The position numbers and the translations under genes were made by a program. Source: CAXBMB01 sp052078155 (GTDB taxonomy: Bacteria; Pseudomonadota; Alphaproteobacteria; Kiloniellales; DSM-21159). Taken from it: a stretch of 64,000 nt of DNA. Below are positions 35,455 through 44,023 of the stretch, in pieces (the first letter of the stretch is position 1; every line of letters starts with the position of its first letter). The notes beneath the pieces were generated by a model. That model had not been told where the DNA came from. It saw only the letters and a list, made by a program, of their open reading frames with translations, and ran no database searches. The stretch covers positions 2,418,001 through 2,482,000 of the forward strand of contig JBQJBP010000001.1 in the NCBI GenBank assembly GCA_052078155.1. The letters run 5' to 3'.

Positions 35455-38400
35455 GCAACGCGCCACAGCCAACCGCTCTGGATGTCCAGAGCGAAAGCAG
35501 CCGCCGGATTCAGGAAGCCGCTGCCAACCAGAGGCGGGCCGCTGACCCGAAGGCCTCGGCCTGGGTTTCCGCCTCCGCAGGCACCGGCAAAACCAAGGTG
35601 CTGACCGATCGGGTGCTCTGTCTCCTGCTGGCCGGAACCGCGCCGGAGCGGTTGCTTTGTTTGACCTTCACCAAAGCCGCCGCGGCGGAGATGAACAACC
35701 GCCTGGCTGACAAGCTGCAGGTCTGGGCCACCGCCCCAGCGGAAAAGGTCGAAAAAGAGCTGCATCAGCTTCTGGGGGCAGCCCCCACCGACGAAACCCT
35801 GCTGCTGGCCCGACGGCTCTTTGCCAAGGTGCTGGATGTGCCCGGCGGTATGAAAATCCAAACCATCCACTCTTTCTGTCAGTCTCTTCTGGGGAGGTTT
35901 CCTCTGGAAGCAGGGATCGCACCGCACTTTCAGCTGCTGGATGATCTGGGCGCGCGTGCCCGCCTGCATCAGGCCCAGGAACAGGTTTTCGCCCGTGCCG
36001 GTATGGGACTGCCCGGCAGTCAGGACCTGCTGGAGGCGCTGGAGATCATCACGGCTCTGGTGAACGAACTGGACTTTGCCGAGGTGATTTCTGCCATCAT
36101 TCGCGAGCGCAGCCAGATCACCCGCCTGTTGAAAGACCACGGTTCGGTGGCGGCAGCAGCCAGTATTCTGGCTACCCGTCTTGGGGTGGACCCCGACGAC
36201 CAGCCCGGCACCCTGATACTGGCGGGCTGTCAGGACTGGTCCTGCGACATTCAGGGATTGCGGGAGACCGCCCAAGCTCTGTTGGGTGGCGGCGCCAACG
36301 ATCAGAAGGCCGGCAGTTATCTTGCCGCCTGGACCGCTGCAGAGCCGGAGCAGCGTCTGGATCTCTGGCCGGACTATCTGAAAGCCTTTTTCACAGCATC
36401 CGGTTCCCGCCGCGCAAAACTGGTCACGGTTAAGACCCTCAGGGACCACCCCGGCATCGATCAAATCCTCACAGCCGAGGCTGATCGACTGGAAACTCTA
36501 AAGGAAAAGGTCAACGCCCAGATCCTCTTCCAGGCCAGCCGGGCTTTGCTGTTGCTGGGATCAGAGATCTTACAGATCTATGAACAGCAGAAACGCGACC
36601 GGGCCCTTCTGGACTATGACGATCTCATTCTCATCACCCGCGATCTGCTGCAGCGTCAGGGTCTCTCAGCCTGGGTGCTGTTCAAACTGGACGGCGGGTT
36701 GGATCATCTGCTGATCGACGAAGCACAGGACACCAACCCGGAACAGTGGGAAGTGGTGCGGGCCCTGACTTCTGAATTTTTCACGGGTCTGGGGGCGGCA
36801 GAGGATCGCACGACTGAAGGTCCGCCGCCGCGCACGATCTTTGCAGTGGGCGATCCCAAGCAGTCCATCTACTCCTTCCAGCGGGCCGATCCGGCCCAGT
36901 TCGCCGCCATGCAGCGGTACTATGGGGATCGGGTCCGGGCTGCTCACCGGCCCTGGGCTCCGGTGGCCCTCAGTCACTCTTTCCGCTCCACCTCCGTGGT
37001 GCTGGAGGCTGTAGACACCCTCTTTTCCCAGACTGACAACCAGGCAGGCCTGACCTTTGGTGACCGCTGGCGCGACCATGCCCCGGTTCGGGTCGGACAG
37101 GCCGGGCTGATTGAGCTCTGGCCCCCAGCAGACCCGGAGGAGCAGGAGGAAGAAGAAACCTGGGCCCCGCCCACCAGCCGCAGCGGGGAAGCCCACCCCC
37201 GCGCCAAGCTGGCCCGGTTGATCGCCAAGCGGATTAAGGACTGGACCCAGGATCCGAAAGCCGCGCCAGGTCGACCTTCCTGGCTGGCGGCGCAGGGCCG
37301 TCCGGTCAAACCCGGGGATATCCTGATTCTGGTGCGGCGGCGCAACGCCTTCGTGGAAGAGGTGGTGCGTGAGCTGAAGAACCTCTCCGTTCCCGTGGCC
37401 GGGGTGGACCGCATGATCCTGACAGAACAGTTGGCTGTCATGGACCTGGTGGCCCTGGGGCGCTGTCTGCTGCTGCCCGAAGATGACCTGACGCTTGCCA
37501 CGGTCCTGAAGTCCCCGCTCATCGGCCTGACAGAAGAACAGCTTTTCGATCTGGCCTATGACCGGCCCGGCAGCCTCTGGTCGCAGCTGCAGGTCAAAGC
37601 CAGTCAGGCAGGTGCAGTTCCTCATCTGGTTCAGGCCTATGAACAGCTGCGTGATCTGGCCGCGCGGGTGGATTATGTCCGCCCCTTTGAATTCTATGCG
37701 GACCTACTGGCCAAGGGCGGGCGCAAGCAGTTGCTGACCCGGCTGGGGCCGGAAGCCGCCGATCCAATCGAAGAGTTTCTTTCCCTAGCTGTGGCTTATG
37801 AAAGTGAAGCCGTTCCAAGTCTGGAAGGTTTCCTTTTCTGGCTGGAAGCAGGCGAACAGCAGATCAAGCGCGATATGGAAGTGGGGGGCGACCTGGTTCG
37901 GGTCATGACGGTGCACGGGGCCAAGGGGTTGCAGGCCCCCATCGTATTCCTGCCCGACACCCTGCAGAAATCCAGCCCCCGGGAGACGCTCTACTGGCTC
38001 GAAGAAAACAGCAGCGCAAAGCTGCCCTTGTGGCGTCCACGCAGCCATCTGGATGAGCCCTTGTCGCGGGCCGCAAAACTGCGGCTGACAGAGCAGGGGG
38101 AAGAAGAGTACCGACGCCTGCTTTATGTGGCACTCACCCGGGCCGAAGACCGCCTCTATGTCTGTGGCTGGAACAGCCGCAGGGCTGCGCCTGCCGGAAA
38201 CTGGTATCACCTGATCGAAGAAAGCCTGAAAACCGGACCGGGTGAAGAAACGGAGTTTGATTTCTCAGAAGATCTGGCAGATGGCTGGCAGGGCAGCGGC
38301 TGGCGCCGTGAAACGCCCCAGATTGCCGCCCTGAAAGACCAGTCCGGTCAGCAGGAGGCACCGGCAGAGACCGCTGAAAAGACATCAGCAACAGACGAGA

Positions 38401-39071
38401 GTGCTGAGGAAAACCTCCCAGCCAGTGGTTCCGGCCATGCCCTTTTGCCAGCCTGGGCTCAGCGCCGTGCGCCGGCGGAAGCCAGTCCCTCACGTCCCCT
38501 GGCCCCGTCCAAACCCAGCGACAGCGATCCGCCCATGCGTTCACCTTTGGGCGGCGACAAGGGCCAGCGCTTCCAGCGGGGGCGGCTGGTTCACCGGTTG
38601 CTGCAAACCCTTCCCGATCTGCCCGCAGACCAGCGCGAGACGGCTGTGATCCGTTTCCTCGCCACACCTGCCCACCGGCTGAGCCTGGAACAGCAGGCCG
38701 ATATTGCCCGGGAAACGCTGGCGGTGCTGGCCCTGCCGGACCTGCAGGATCTCTTTGGCCCGAACAGCCGGGCTGAAGCACCGGTGGTCGGGCTGATCGA
38801 CTCGACCAGCGGAGGGCAGGTGGTTTCCGGGCAGATTGACCGGCTCTGCGTCGATTCGGAAAAAGTTCTGGTCCTGGACTACAAAACCCAGCGACCGGCC
38901 CCGGAAAAACCCGCTGAAGTATCGGTCAGCTACCTGCGTCAAATGGCCAGCTATAAGGCTTTGTTAAGCAAAGTTTACCCGGGAAAAGAGGTCTTTTGCG
39001 CGCTGCTTTGGACGGACGGCCCCCGCTATATGCCCCTGTCTGATGAACTGCTGCGACCTCACATGCCTTGA
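35451..39071 (+). CDS. addA: Double-strand break repair helicase AddA
   Basis: 1206 residues from the ATG at 35451, which overlaps the addB stop (ATGA). UvrD-type superfamily 1 helicase: Walker A SASAGTGKTKVLTDRVL near residue 42, motif Ia LTFTKAAAAEM, motif II LLIDEAQDTNPEQW, motif III FAVGDPKQSIYSFQRADP, motif V VMTVHGAKGLQAPIVFL, motif VI LYVALTRAEDRLYV. A C-terminal nuclease domain is marked by GRLVHRLLQTLP and VLDYKTQRP. A low-complexity acidic/Ala/Pro linker (about 960-1030) separates helicase and nuclease. The complex processes double-strand breaks in the cytosol. Confidence 0.97.
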   Translation: MSNAPQPTALDVQSESSRRIQEAAANQRRAADPKASAWVSASAGTGKTKVLTDRVLCLLLAGTAPERLLCLTFTKAAAAEMNNRLADKLQVWATAPAEKVEKELHQLLGAAPTDETLLLARRLFAKVLDVPGGMKIQTIHSFCQSLLGRFPLEAGIAPHFQLLDDLGARARLHQAQEQVFARAGMGLPGSQDLLEALEIITALVNELDFAEVISAIIRERSQITRLLKDHGSVAAAASILATRLGVDPDDQPGTLILAGCQDWSCDIQGLRETAQALLGGGANDQKAGSYLAAWTAAEPEQRLDLWPDYLKAFFTASGSRRAKLVTVKTLRDHPGIDQILTAEADRLETLKEKVNAQILFQASRALLLLGSEILQIYEQQKRDRALLDYDDLILITRDLLQRQGLSAWVLFKLDGGLDHLLIDEAQDTNPEQWEVVRALTSEFFTGLGAAEDRTTEGPPPRTIFAVGDPKQSIYSFQRADPAQFAAMQRYYGDRVRAAHRPWAPVALSHSFRSTSVVLEAVDTLFSQTDNQAGLTFGDRWRDHAPVRVGQAGLIELWPPADPEEQEEEETWAPPTSRSGEAHPRAKLARLIAKRIKDWTQDPKAAPGRPSWLAAQGRPVKPGDILILVRRRNAFVEEVVRELKNLSVPVAGVDRMILTEQLAVMDLVALGRCLLLPEDDLTLATVLKSPLIGLTEEQLFDLAYDRPGSLWSQLQVKASQAGAVPHLVQAYEQLRDLAARVDYVRPFEFYADLLAKGGRKQLLTRLGPEAADPIEEFLSLAVAYESEAVPSLEGFLFWLEAGEQQIKRDMEVGGDLVRVMTVHGAKGLQAPIVFLPDTLQKSSPRETLYWLEENSSAKLPLWRPRSHLDEPLSRAAKLRLTEQGEEEYRRLLYVALTRAEDRLYVCGWNSRRAAPAGNWYHLIEESLKTGPGEETEFDFSEDLADGWQGSGWRRETPQIAALKDQSGQQEAPAETAEKTSATDESAEENLPASGSGHALLPAWAQRRAPAEASPSRPLAPSKPSDSDPPMRSPLGGDKGQRFQRGRLVHRLLQTLPDLPADQRETAVIRFLATPAHRLSLEQQADIARETLAVLALPDLQDLFGPNSRAEAPVVGLIDSTSGGQVVSGQIDRLCVDSEKVLVLDYKTQRPAPEKPAEVSVSYLRQMASYKALLSKVYPGKEVFCALLWTDGPRYMPLSDELLRPHMP

Positions 39072-39192
39072 CGCTGGGGCAGGGGCGCACCCATATTGAG
39101 TCAACTTAACTTGGTCGAACCCGTGGGCAGTCTTGAACCTTCCTGGACCTAATCCTGGGCCCGTCGACCCCCCACTGATGACTGGAAAAAAC

Positions 39193-39516
39193 ATGTCCAC
39201 CACCACCGCTGTCAGCGACACCAGCTTTGAAGCCGACGTGCTGAATGCCGATCGTCCCGTTGTTGTGGATTTCTGGGCCGAATGGTGCGGCCCCTGCAAG
39301 ATGATTGCACCGGCTCTGGAAGAAATTGCCGCCGATCTGGGCGACAAGATCTCCGTCACCAAGATGAACATTGACGACAATCCCAACACCCCCGCCAAGT
39401 TCGGCGTGCGCGGCATTCCCACCCTGATGCTGTTCAAGGACGGCCAGGTCGCAGCAACCAAAGTTGGTGCCCTGCCGAAAAATCAGCTGCAGGAATGGAT
39501 TGAAGGCAACATCTGA
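39193..39516 (+). CDS. trxA: Thioredoxin
   Basis: 107 residues from the ATG at 39193. Active site WCGPCK (Cys32, Cys35) in VVDFWAEWCGPCKMIAP, cis-Pro region RGIPTLMLFKDG, family-typical length. A general cytosolic disulfide reductase. Placement after addA is standard for alphaproteobacteria. A 121-base gap after addA should contain its promoter; a strong terminator follows. Confidence 0.97.
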   Translation: MSTTTAVSDTSFEADVLNADRPVVVDFWAEWCGPCKMIAPALEEIAADLGDKISVTKMNIDDNPNTPAKFGVRGIPTLMLFKDGQVAATKVGALPKNQLQEWIEGNI

Positions 39517-39552
39517 TTCTGCGTTTCGGGACCGTTGTCCCGCAAAGATGCG

Positions 39553-39588
39553 AAGGCCCTTGCGAGAAACCGCAGGGGCCTTTTCTTT
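39553..39588 (+). terminator. Intrinsic terminator of trxA
   Basis: AAGGCCCTTGCG pairs with CGCAGGGGCCTT around AGAAAC (one bulge), followed by TTCTTTTG. It lies between trxA and the convergent ABM gene. Confidence 0.9.
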
Positions 39589-39597
39589 TGCCCCTCT

Positions 39598-39942
39598 TCA
39601 GCCGTGACAGCTTTTGGAATCTGTCGGGGCCTGATCGCGGTCTTCCAGGCCGTAGTCCCGCATCACAGAGGCAACCCGCAAACGGTAGTTGGCAAAGACC
39701 CCGGACCGGCCTTCGGCCTGGGTCTGACGGTGATGATGACTGTTACGCCAGGCGGCCACGGCTGCTTCATCCCGCCAGAAAGACAGGGACAGCAGTTTGC
39801 CCTTTTCTGTCAGACTTTCGAACCGTTCGACAGAGATAAAACCATCCATCTCCAGCAGTTCTTCCCGCAGGTTTGCTGCCAAATCCAGATAGGCCGCCTG
39901 CTGGCCTTGCGCCGGCCAGACTTCAAAAATCACCGCAATCAT
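39598..39942 (-). CDS. Antibiotic-biosynthesis-monooxygenase (ABM) domain protein
   Basis: 114 residues from the ATG at 39942, with GTGGAGAG about 4 bases upstream. A dimeric alpha/beta-barrel fold is suggested by MIAVIFEVWPAQGQQAAYLDLAANLREELLEMDGF, FESLTEKGKLLSLSFWRDEAAVAAWR and HHHRQTQAEGR. This subfamily (often annotated as antibiotic biosynthesis monooxygenase or YdhR-like) has unknown substrates; some members act in haem or quinone chemistry. No functional neighbour. Function not assignable. Confidence 0.8.
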   Translation of the reverse strand: MIAVIFEVWPAQGQQAAYLDLAANLREELLEMDGFISVERFESLTEKGKLLSLSFWRDEAAVAAWRNSHHHRQTQAEGRSGVFANYRLRVASVMRDYGLEDRDQAPTDSKSCHG

Positions 39943-40025
39943 AATTCTCTCCACGACAGCCCTTTTGCGGACCTGCTTTTCTCGCCTGGGCAGGCCATCA
40001 CAAGAAATGGACAGCCCCTGAAACC

Positions 40026-40166
40026 TTAGAGCATGATCGGTTTAGCCAGAAGCGCTTTGCGCTTGGAACTAAACTGTGAGTCATCCTCTAAGCTATTGAA
40101 AAGAGGTAAATTCACGCTTCAAGTATTATCACCTGGTGATCCTACTCAAACCGATTTGACTCTAGG
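40026..40166 (+). repeat. Dispersed MITE-like repeat, copy C
   Basis: One of the best-kept copies: TTAGAGCATGATCGGTTTAG at the left end, AAGCGCTTTGCGCTT hairpin, a CCTCTAAGC/GAAAAGAGG hairpin, and ACCGATTTGACTCTAG at the right end, which is an imperfect inverted copy of the left end. It fills part of the 378-base gap 39943-40320; the remaining bases on either side show no other feature. Confidence 0.9.
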
Positions 40167-40320
40167 GCCGTCAAAACTACGCCGATGCAGGGTTTTGTCG
40201 AGTGAGCATTGCTTCGCTGACGGACGAAATGTCCAGGACCTTTTCCAGGAGCAATGGGTGACGGATGATCAGACAGCGGTTACTCTGACCCCTCTGTTTG
40301 CCCCCTATTTGTGAGGCCTT

Positions 40321-40974
40321 ATGTCCCCGGAGTTCCTAGTTACCTGCCTGATCGTTGTCATCGCACCGGGAACCGGCGTTCTCTACACTCTGGCCATGGC
40401 TTTGAAGGAAGGCAGCCGGGCTGCCTGGATCGCCTCTTTTGCCTGCACGTTGGGGATCCTGCCCAGTCTGCTGGCCGCCATCTTTGGCCTGGCCGCGGTC
40501 CTGCACACCAGCGCCACCGCCTTTCAGGTGGTGAAGATTGCCGGGGTTATCTTCCTGCTCTATCTGGCCTGGAGCACCTTGCGGGACAAAGGTGGCTTGT
40601 CTTTGGAAGTGGAGCAGGCGGAAGGAAGATCGGACAGAGCCACCGCAACACGCTCTTCTTTCCTGTCCATCATGACCAAGGGCATCCTGCTGAATGCTCT
40701 CAATCCCAAACTCTCCATTTTCTTTCTGGCCTTCCTGCCCCAGTTCCTCTCGGCAGACAGAGTGGAAGGTTCCTGGCAGGCCACTCAGGAAATGGCCCTG
40801 CTGGGGGCTGTCTTCATGGCCATGACCTTTGTGGTTTTTCTGGGCTACGGGTTGTTTGCAGCCACCCTGCGGCAACATGTGATCACCAAACCCAAAGTGG
40901 TGGCCTGGATGCGGCGGATCTTTGCCGGGACCTTTGTGGCACTGGGGGCCCGACTGGCTTTGACAGAACGCTAA
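40321..40974 (+). CDS. LysE/RhtB-family amino-acid exporter
   Basis: 217 residues with six predicted membrane helices. Family marks are VIAPGTGVLYTLAMALKEGSRAAW near the N-terminus (usual P-G-P-x-x-L), SFLSIMTKGILLNALNPKLSIFFLAFLPQF in the middle, and IFAGTFVALGARLAL at the end. Such proteins export amino acids or homoserine lactone-like solutes across the inner membrane using proton motive force. The next gene is an ArsR-like regulator in the same orientation, and both are bracketed by repeat copies C and D. Substrate unknown. Confidence 0.92.
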   Translation: MSPEFLVTCLIVVIAPGTGVLYTLAMALKEGSRAAWIASFACTLGILPSLLAAIFGLAAVLHTSATAFQVVKIAGVIFLLYLAWSTLRDKGGLSLEVEQAEGRSDRATATRSSFLSIMTKGILLNALNPKLSIFFLAFLPQFLSADRVEGSWQATQEMALLGAVFMAMTFVVFLGYGLFAATLRQHVITKPKVVAWMRRIFAGTFVALGARLALTER

Positions 40975-41055
40975 CCTGCCCCGATTTGGCGGGGGATGTC
41001 AGCAGAGGGCGCTGCCTGGCTTCTACCGCAGACACACTTCGTCTATCATCGCAGG

Positions 41056-41733
41056 ATGAATGATGGACCAGACATTGCCGAAATCGCCACCCTGATCGGG
41101 GATCCTGCCCGGGCCAGCATGCTGACCGCCCTGATGGACGGCCGCGCGCTGACAGCCACAGAGCTAAGCCTAATTGCCGGGATCACCCCCCAGACCGCCT
41201 CAGCTCATCTGAAAAAGATGGCTGCAGCCTCCCTCCTGAGCCTGCAGCAGCAAGGCCGCCATCGCTACTTCCGGCTGGCGTCTTCTGAGGTGGCTCAGGC
41301 TTTGGAAGCGCTGATGGTTCTGTCTCAGAAAGCCCCGCGCAAACGCCTGCCTGGGCCCAGAGACGCCGCCATGCGCCATGCCCGAACCTGCTACGATCAC
41401 CTGGCCGGGGAAAGAGGTGTGGCCGTGACCGATGCACTGGTCAAGCGGGGGTACCTTGCCCCTCTGGACCAGGACTTTCAGGTAACTGCGGCAGGTGAAA
41501 TCTTCTTTCAGGATCTCGGACTGGATCTGCCTGCTCTGCAAAGCAAGAGGCGTGCTTTTGCCCGACAATGCCTGGATTGGAGCGAACGGCGCCCACATCT
41601 GGGCGGTGCCTTGGGGGCGGCCTTGCTGACCCGTTTCGAAGCACAGGGCTGGATGGCAAGGGAAGCAGACAGTCGACGGGTCACAATCACAGCCAAAGGC
41701 GATAAAGCGCTGGCCGAGCTGACCGGCTCCTGA
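41056..41733 (+). CDS. ArsR-family (winged HTH) transcriptional regulator
   Basis: 225 residues from the ATG at 41056. The N-terminal 90 residues form an ArsR winged helix: ATLIGDPARASMLTALMDGRALTATELSLIAGITPQTASAHLKKM, with the recognition helix in the last part, then QQGRHRYFRL in the wing. The C-terminal ~120 residues have no clear Cys metal site (one Cys in RTCYDHLAGERGVAVTDAL, another in RQCLDW), so metal sensing is not supported. It lies 81 bases after the LysE exporter and may control it. Confidence 0.9.
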   Translation: MNDGPDIAEIATLIGDPARASMLTALMDGRALTATELSLIAGITPQTASAHLKKMAAASLLSLQQQGRHRYFRLASSEVAQALEALMVLSQKAPRKRLPGPRDAAMRHARTCYDHLAGERGVAVTDALVKRGYLAPLDQDFQVTAAGEIFFQDLGLDLPALQSKRRAFARQCLDWSERRPHLGGALGAALLTRFEAQGWMAREADSRRVTITAKGDKALAELTGS

Positions 41734-41813
41734 CCCTCGTCCGCCCCCAAAAGAGTTTTTCCGGAAAAACTCCCCCGCCGTTTGATCAGGGGCGTAAACT
41801 GTCCTGACAGCCG

Positions 41814-41953
41814 CTAGAGCGTGATCGGTTTCGTTAGAAGTGCTTTGCGCTTGTACCTAAACCGCGACTCATCCTCTAACAGGTTGAAAAGAGGCAAATT
41901 CACACTCTAAGCGTTATCACGTAGTGAGTCCACTTAAACCGATTTGACTCTGG
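41814..41953 (+). repeat. Dispersed MITE-like repeat, copy D
   Basis: Nearly full consensus: CTAGAGCGTGATCGGTTTCG, the GTGCTTTGCGCTTG hairpin, CTCATCCTCTAACAGGTTGAAAAGAGG hairpin positions, the GTTATCACGTAGTGAGTCC block and TTAAACCGATTTGACTC at the end. Same orientation as copy C 1.8 kb upstream. It ends 18 bases before the aminotransferase start. Confidence 0.92.
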
Positions 41954-41971
41954 CAGCGCAGGACATAGACC

Positions 41972-42835
41972 ATGACCTCATCCCCGGACATCATGACCTT
42001 CCACGATGGCCAGTGGCACAAGGGATCCGTGCCGGTCATCAAGTCAGCCGATCACATGACCTGGGGCGGCACCTCGGTTTTTGATGGTGCGCGTTTTTAC
42101 CGGGGCCTGACGCCTGATCTGGATCTGCACTGTGCCCGCGTGAACCGCTCTGCTGAAATCATGGGCCTGACACCCACCCATAGCAGTCAGGAGATTCAGG
42201 ATCTGGCTTTGGAGGGCCTGAAGCAGTTTCGGCCGGACGCGGCGGTCTACATCCGTCCGCTCTACTGGTCCATCGACCGGGGCCTGGGGTTCATCGTGCC
42301 CGATCCGCAGACAACAGGTTTTTGCCTGACCCTGGAAGAGGTGCCCATGCCGCCGCCTGAAACAACGGCCACCCTGACCACCACCCGTTATTGCCGGCCC
42401 CAGCTCAACATGGCCCAGGTGGATGCCAAAACCGCCAGCCTCTATCCCAACAACATCCGCATGATGCGCGAGGCACAGGCCAAAGGCTTCAGCAACGCTC
42501 TGGTGGCAGACGCCCTGGGCAATGTGGCGGAATCAGCGACCTCCAACGTCTTCATGGCCAAAGATGGCGAGGTCTTCACCCCGGTGCCCAACGGTACCTT
42601 CCTGAACGGCATCACCCGCCAGCGGCACATCAAACTGCTGCGGGCAGCCGGGATCACAGTGCATGAAACAGTCCTCACCTTTGATGACTTCCGTCAGGCC
42701 GATGAAGTCTTCCTGACCGGAAATCTGACAAAAATCACCCCGGTTACTGCTTTCGACGACGTCAGCTATCAGGCGGGGCCGCTGGCCCAGAAAGCCCGGG
42801 ATCTTTATTGGGAGTGGGCGGCGTCTCAAGGCTGA
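41972..42835 (+). CDS. Class IV aminotransferase, branched-chain amino-acid type
   Basis: 287 residues of the PLP fold-type IV family. The Schiff-base Lys is Lys153 in DAKTASLYPNN. Other marks are GGTSVFDGARFYRG near residue 32, ESATSNVFMAKDG, and FLNGITRQRHIKLLRAAGI. The closest role is branched-chain amino-acid transamination (IlvE-like), but D-amino-acid transaminase or aminodeoxychorismate lyase cannot be excluded by eye. An AGGA lies 12 bases before the ATG. Repeat copy D forms its upstream region, and a NIPSNAP gene follows at 42 bases. Confidence 0.85.
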   Translation: MTSSPDIMTFHDGQWHKGSVPVIKSADHMTWGGTSVFDGARFYRGLTPDLDLHCARVNRSAEIMGLTPTHSSQEIQDLALEGLKQFRPDAAVYIRPLYWSIDRGLGFIVPDPQTTGFCLTLEEVPMPPPETTATLTTTRYCRPQLNMAQVDAKTASLYPNNIRMMREAQAKGFSNALVADALGNVAESATSNVFMAKDGEVFTPVPNGTFLNGITRQRHIKLLRAAGITVHETVLTFDDFRQADEVFLTGNLTKITPVTAFDDVSYQAGPLAQKARDLYWEWAASQG

Positions 42836-42877
42836 CCTCTCCTCTTCCGCTTTTCCCCTCAAGCAACCGAGAAACGC

Positions 42878-43216
42878 ATGATCATCGACCACCGTGTTTA
42901 CAGCTTTAAGCCGCTGACTGTTCCCACTTTCCTGAAAGTCTATGAGACCTATGGCTACCCGGTTCAGATCAAGTATCTGGGCAAGCCCATTGGCTGGTAT
43001 GTCACCGAACACGGGGAACAGAATTCGGTGGTTCATCTCTGGCAGTTTGAGAGCGTGGAAGACCGGGCGCAAAAGCGCGCGGCCATGATGCAGGATCCGG
43101 ACTGGCTGGATTATCTGGCTAAAGTGCGCGACCTGGACATCCTGCTAAAACAGAGCAGCAACATTGTTCAGCCAGCGTCTTTCTTTACCCCTTACGCCCT
43201 TCCCAACTCTGACTAG
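42878..43216 (+). CDS. NIPSNAP-family protein
   Basis: 112 residues. Matches the NIPSNAP ferredoxin-like dimeric fold: MIIDHRVYSFKPLTVPTFLKVYETYG at the start, GWYVTEHGEQNSVVHLWQFESVEDRAQKRAAMMQDPDWLDYLAKVRDL in the middle. Biochemical role is not established for bacterial members. Co-oriented with the aminotransferase and followed by a terminator, so probably one transcript. Confidence 0.88.
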   Translation: MIIDHRVYSFKPLTVPTFLKVYETYGYPVQIKYLGKPIGWYVTEHGEQNSVVHLWQFESVEDRAQKRAAMMQDPDWLDYLAKVRDLDILLKQSSNIVQPASFFTPYALPNSD

Positions 43217-43277
43217 ACCCCGGGCACCGCGCCATACCTTGTAGCGCCGCCATCCCAGAGAGGGCATCCAACGTAAG

Positions 43278-43325
43278 AGAGCGATCGACTGAAAGAACCT
43301 GCCTTCAGTCGATCGCTCTTTCGTA
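43278..43325 (+). terminator. Intrinsic terminator after NIPSNAP gene
   Basis: A 16-bp perfect stem, AGAGCGATCGACTGAA (43278-43293) with its complement at 43304-43319, loop of 10, followed by TTCGT. It separates the NIPSNAP gene from the convergent VOC gene. Confidence 0.85.
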
Positions 43326-43346
43326 ACGCCTCCGGCTCTTGAGCCG

Positions 43347-43742
43347 TCAGACAGTCTGTGACGGCGGTCCTTTCAGCTCCACTCCGTTCCCTTCCGGATC
43401 CTGCAGGTAAAGAGAAGGGCCGTTTCCATCCGCCCCAAACCGGTCCGCCACGGCCCCGGCTTTTATGCCATGGGCATCGAGGTGACTGCGAATGTCAGCT
43501 TCATGGAAAGGCTCAATGCGCAAAGCAAAGTGATCCATGTTGCGCCCCGCAGCAGGCTGCCCTTCCTTGCGCTTGAAAATGTCGACCAAAGCATCGCCAG
43601 CCCGCAGCTGGGCCATGGTGCCGCCGTCATTCCGGCGTACCACCTGGCAGCCCAGGACATCCCGGTAGAAGGCAACAAGCCCTTCAAAATCCTCTGCGAG
43701 CAACACGACGTGATCCAGTTTCTTAATGGCAAAGGGGGCCAT
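43347..43742 (-). CDS. VOC-superfamily (glyoxalase/dioxygenase fold) protein
   Basis: 131 residues from the ATG at 43742, preceded by GAGGAGAGG. Metal ligands of the fold are visible: His in KKLDHVVLL, His in NMDHFALRI, Glu near the C-terminus in GNGVELKG. FYRDVLGCQVVRR and SLYLQDPEGNGVEL are typical. Members include glyoxalase I, extradiol dioxygenases and fosfomycin/bleomycin resistance proteins; the exact reaction is not readable here. Confidence 0.88.
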   Translation of the reverse strand: MAPFAIKKLDHVVLLAEDFEGLVAFYRDVLGCQVVRRNDGGTMAQLRAGDALVDIFKRKEGQPAAGRNMDHFALRIEPFHEADIRSHLDAHGIKAGAVADRFGADGNGPSLYLQDPEGNGVELKGPPSQTV

Positions 43743-43831
43743 GGCACCTCTCCTCATCTCACAACAGAGACAGAGTCTTATCGTCTCTGTATATTTATGA
43801 AAGTTCTTACTTTCTTAAATAAGATAAAAGA

Positions 43832-43863
43832 AAGGCCCGACAAGCTCTTTCTTGCCGGGCCTT
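43832..43863 (-). terminator. Terminator after MDR reductase gene
   Basis: AAGGCCCG-CAAG pairs with CTTG-CGGGCCTT around CTCTTT. On the minus strand it is followed by TCTTTTATCTTATTT, a good U-tract, and it lies 160 bases past the stop of the gene at 44024. On the plus strand it is followed by CTGTTTTT, so it may work both ways. Confidence 0.85.
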
Positions 43864-44023
43864 CTGTTTTTCTGTCGAACTCTGGAAGCATAGGCGTTTG
43901 ATGGAACGGAACATCCGGTGCTGAGGCTCAGCAGCCGGGTTGGCCTGCTGAAGGAAGCCTCCGGTTCACAAAGTCAGTGTCACTTCCAGATTTTGAGTCA
44001 CACCGCTCCCTGTGGCAGCGGTA

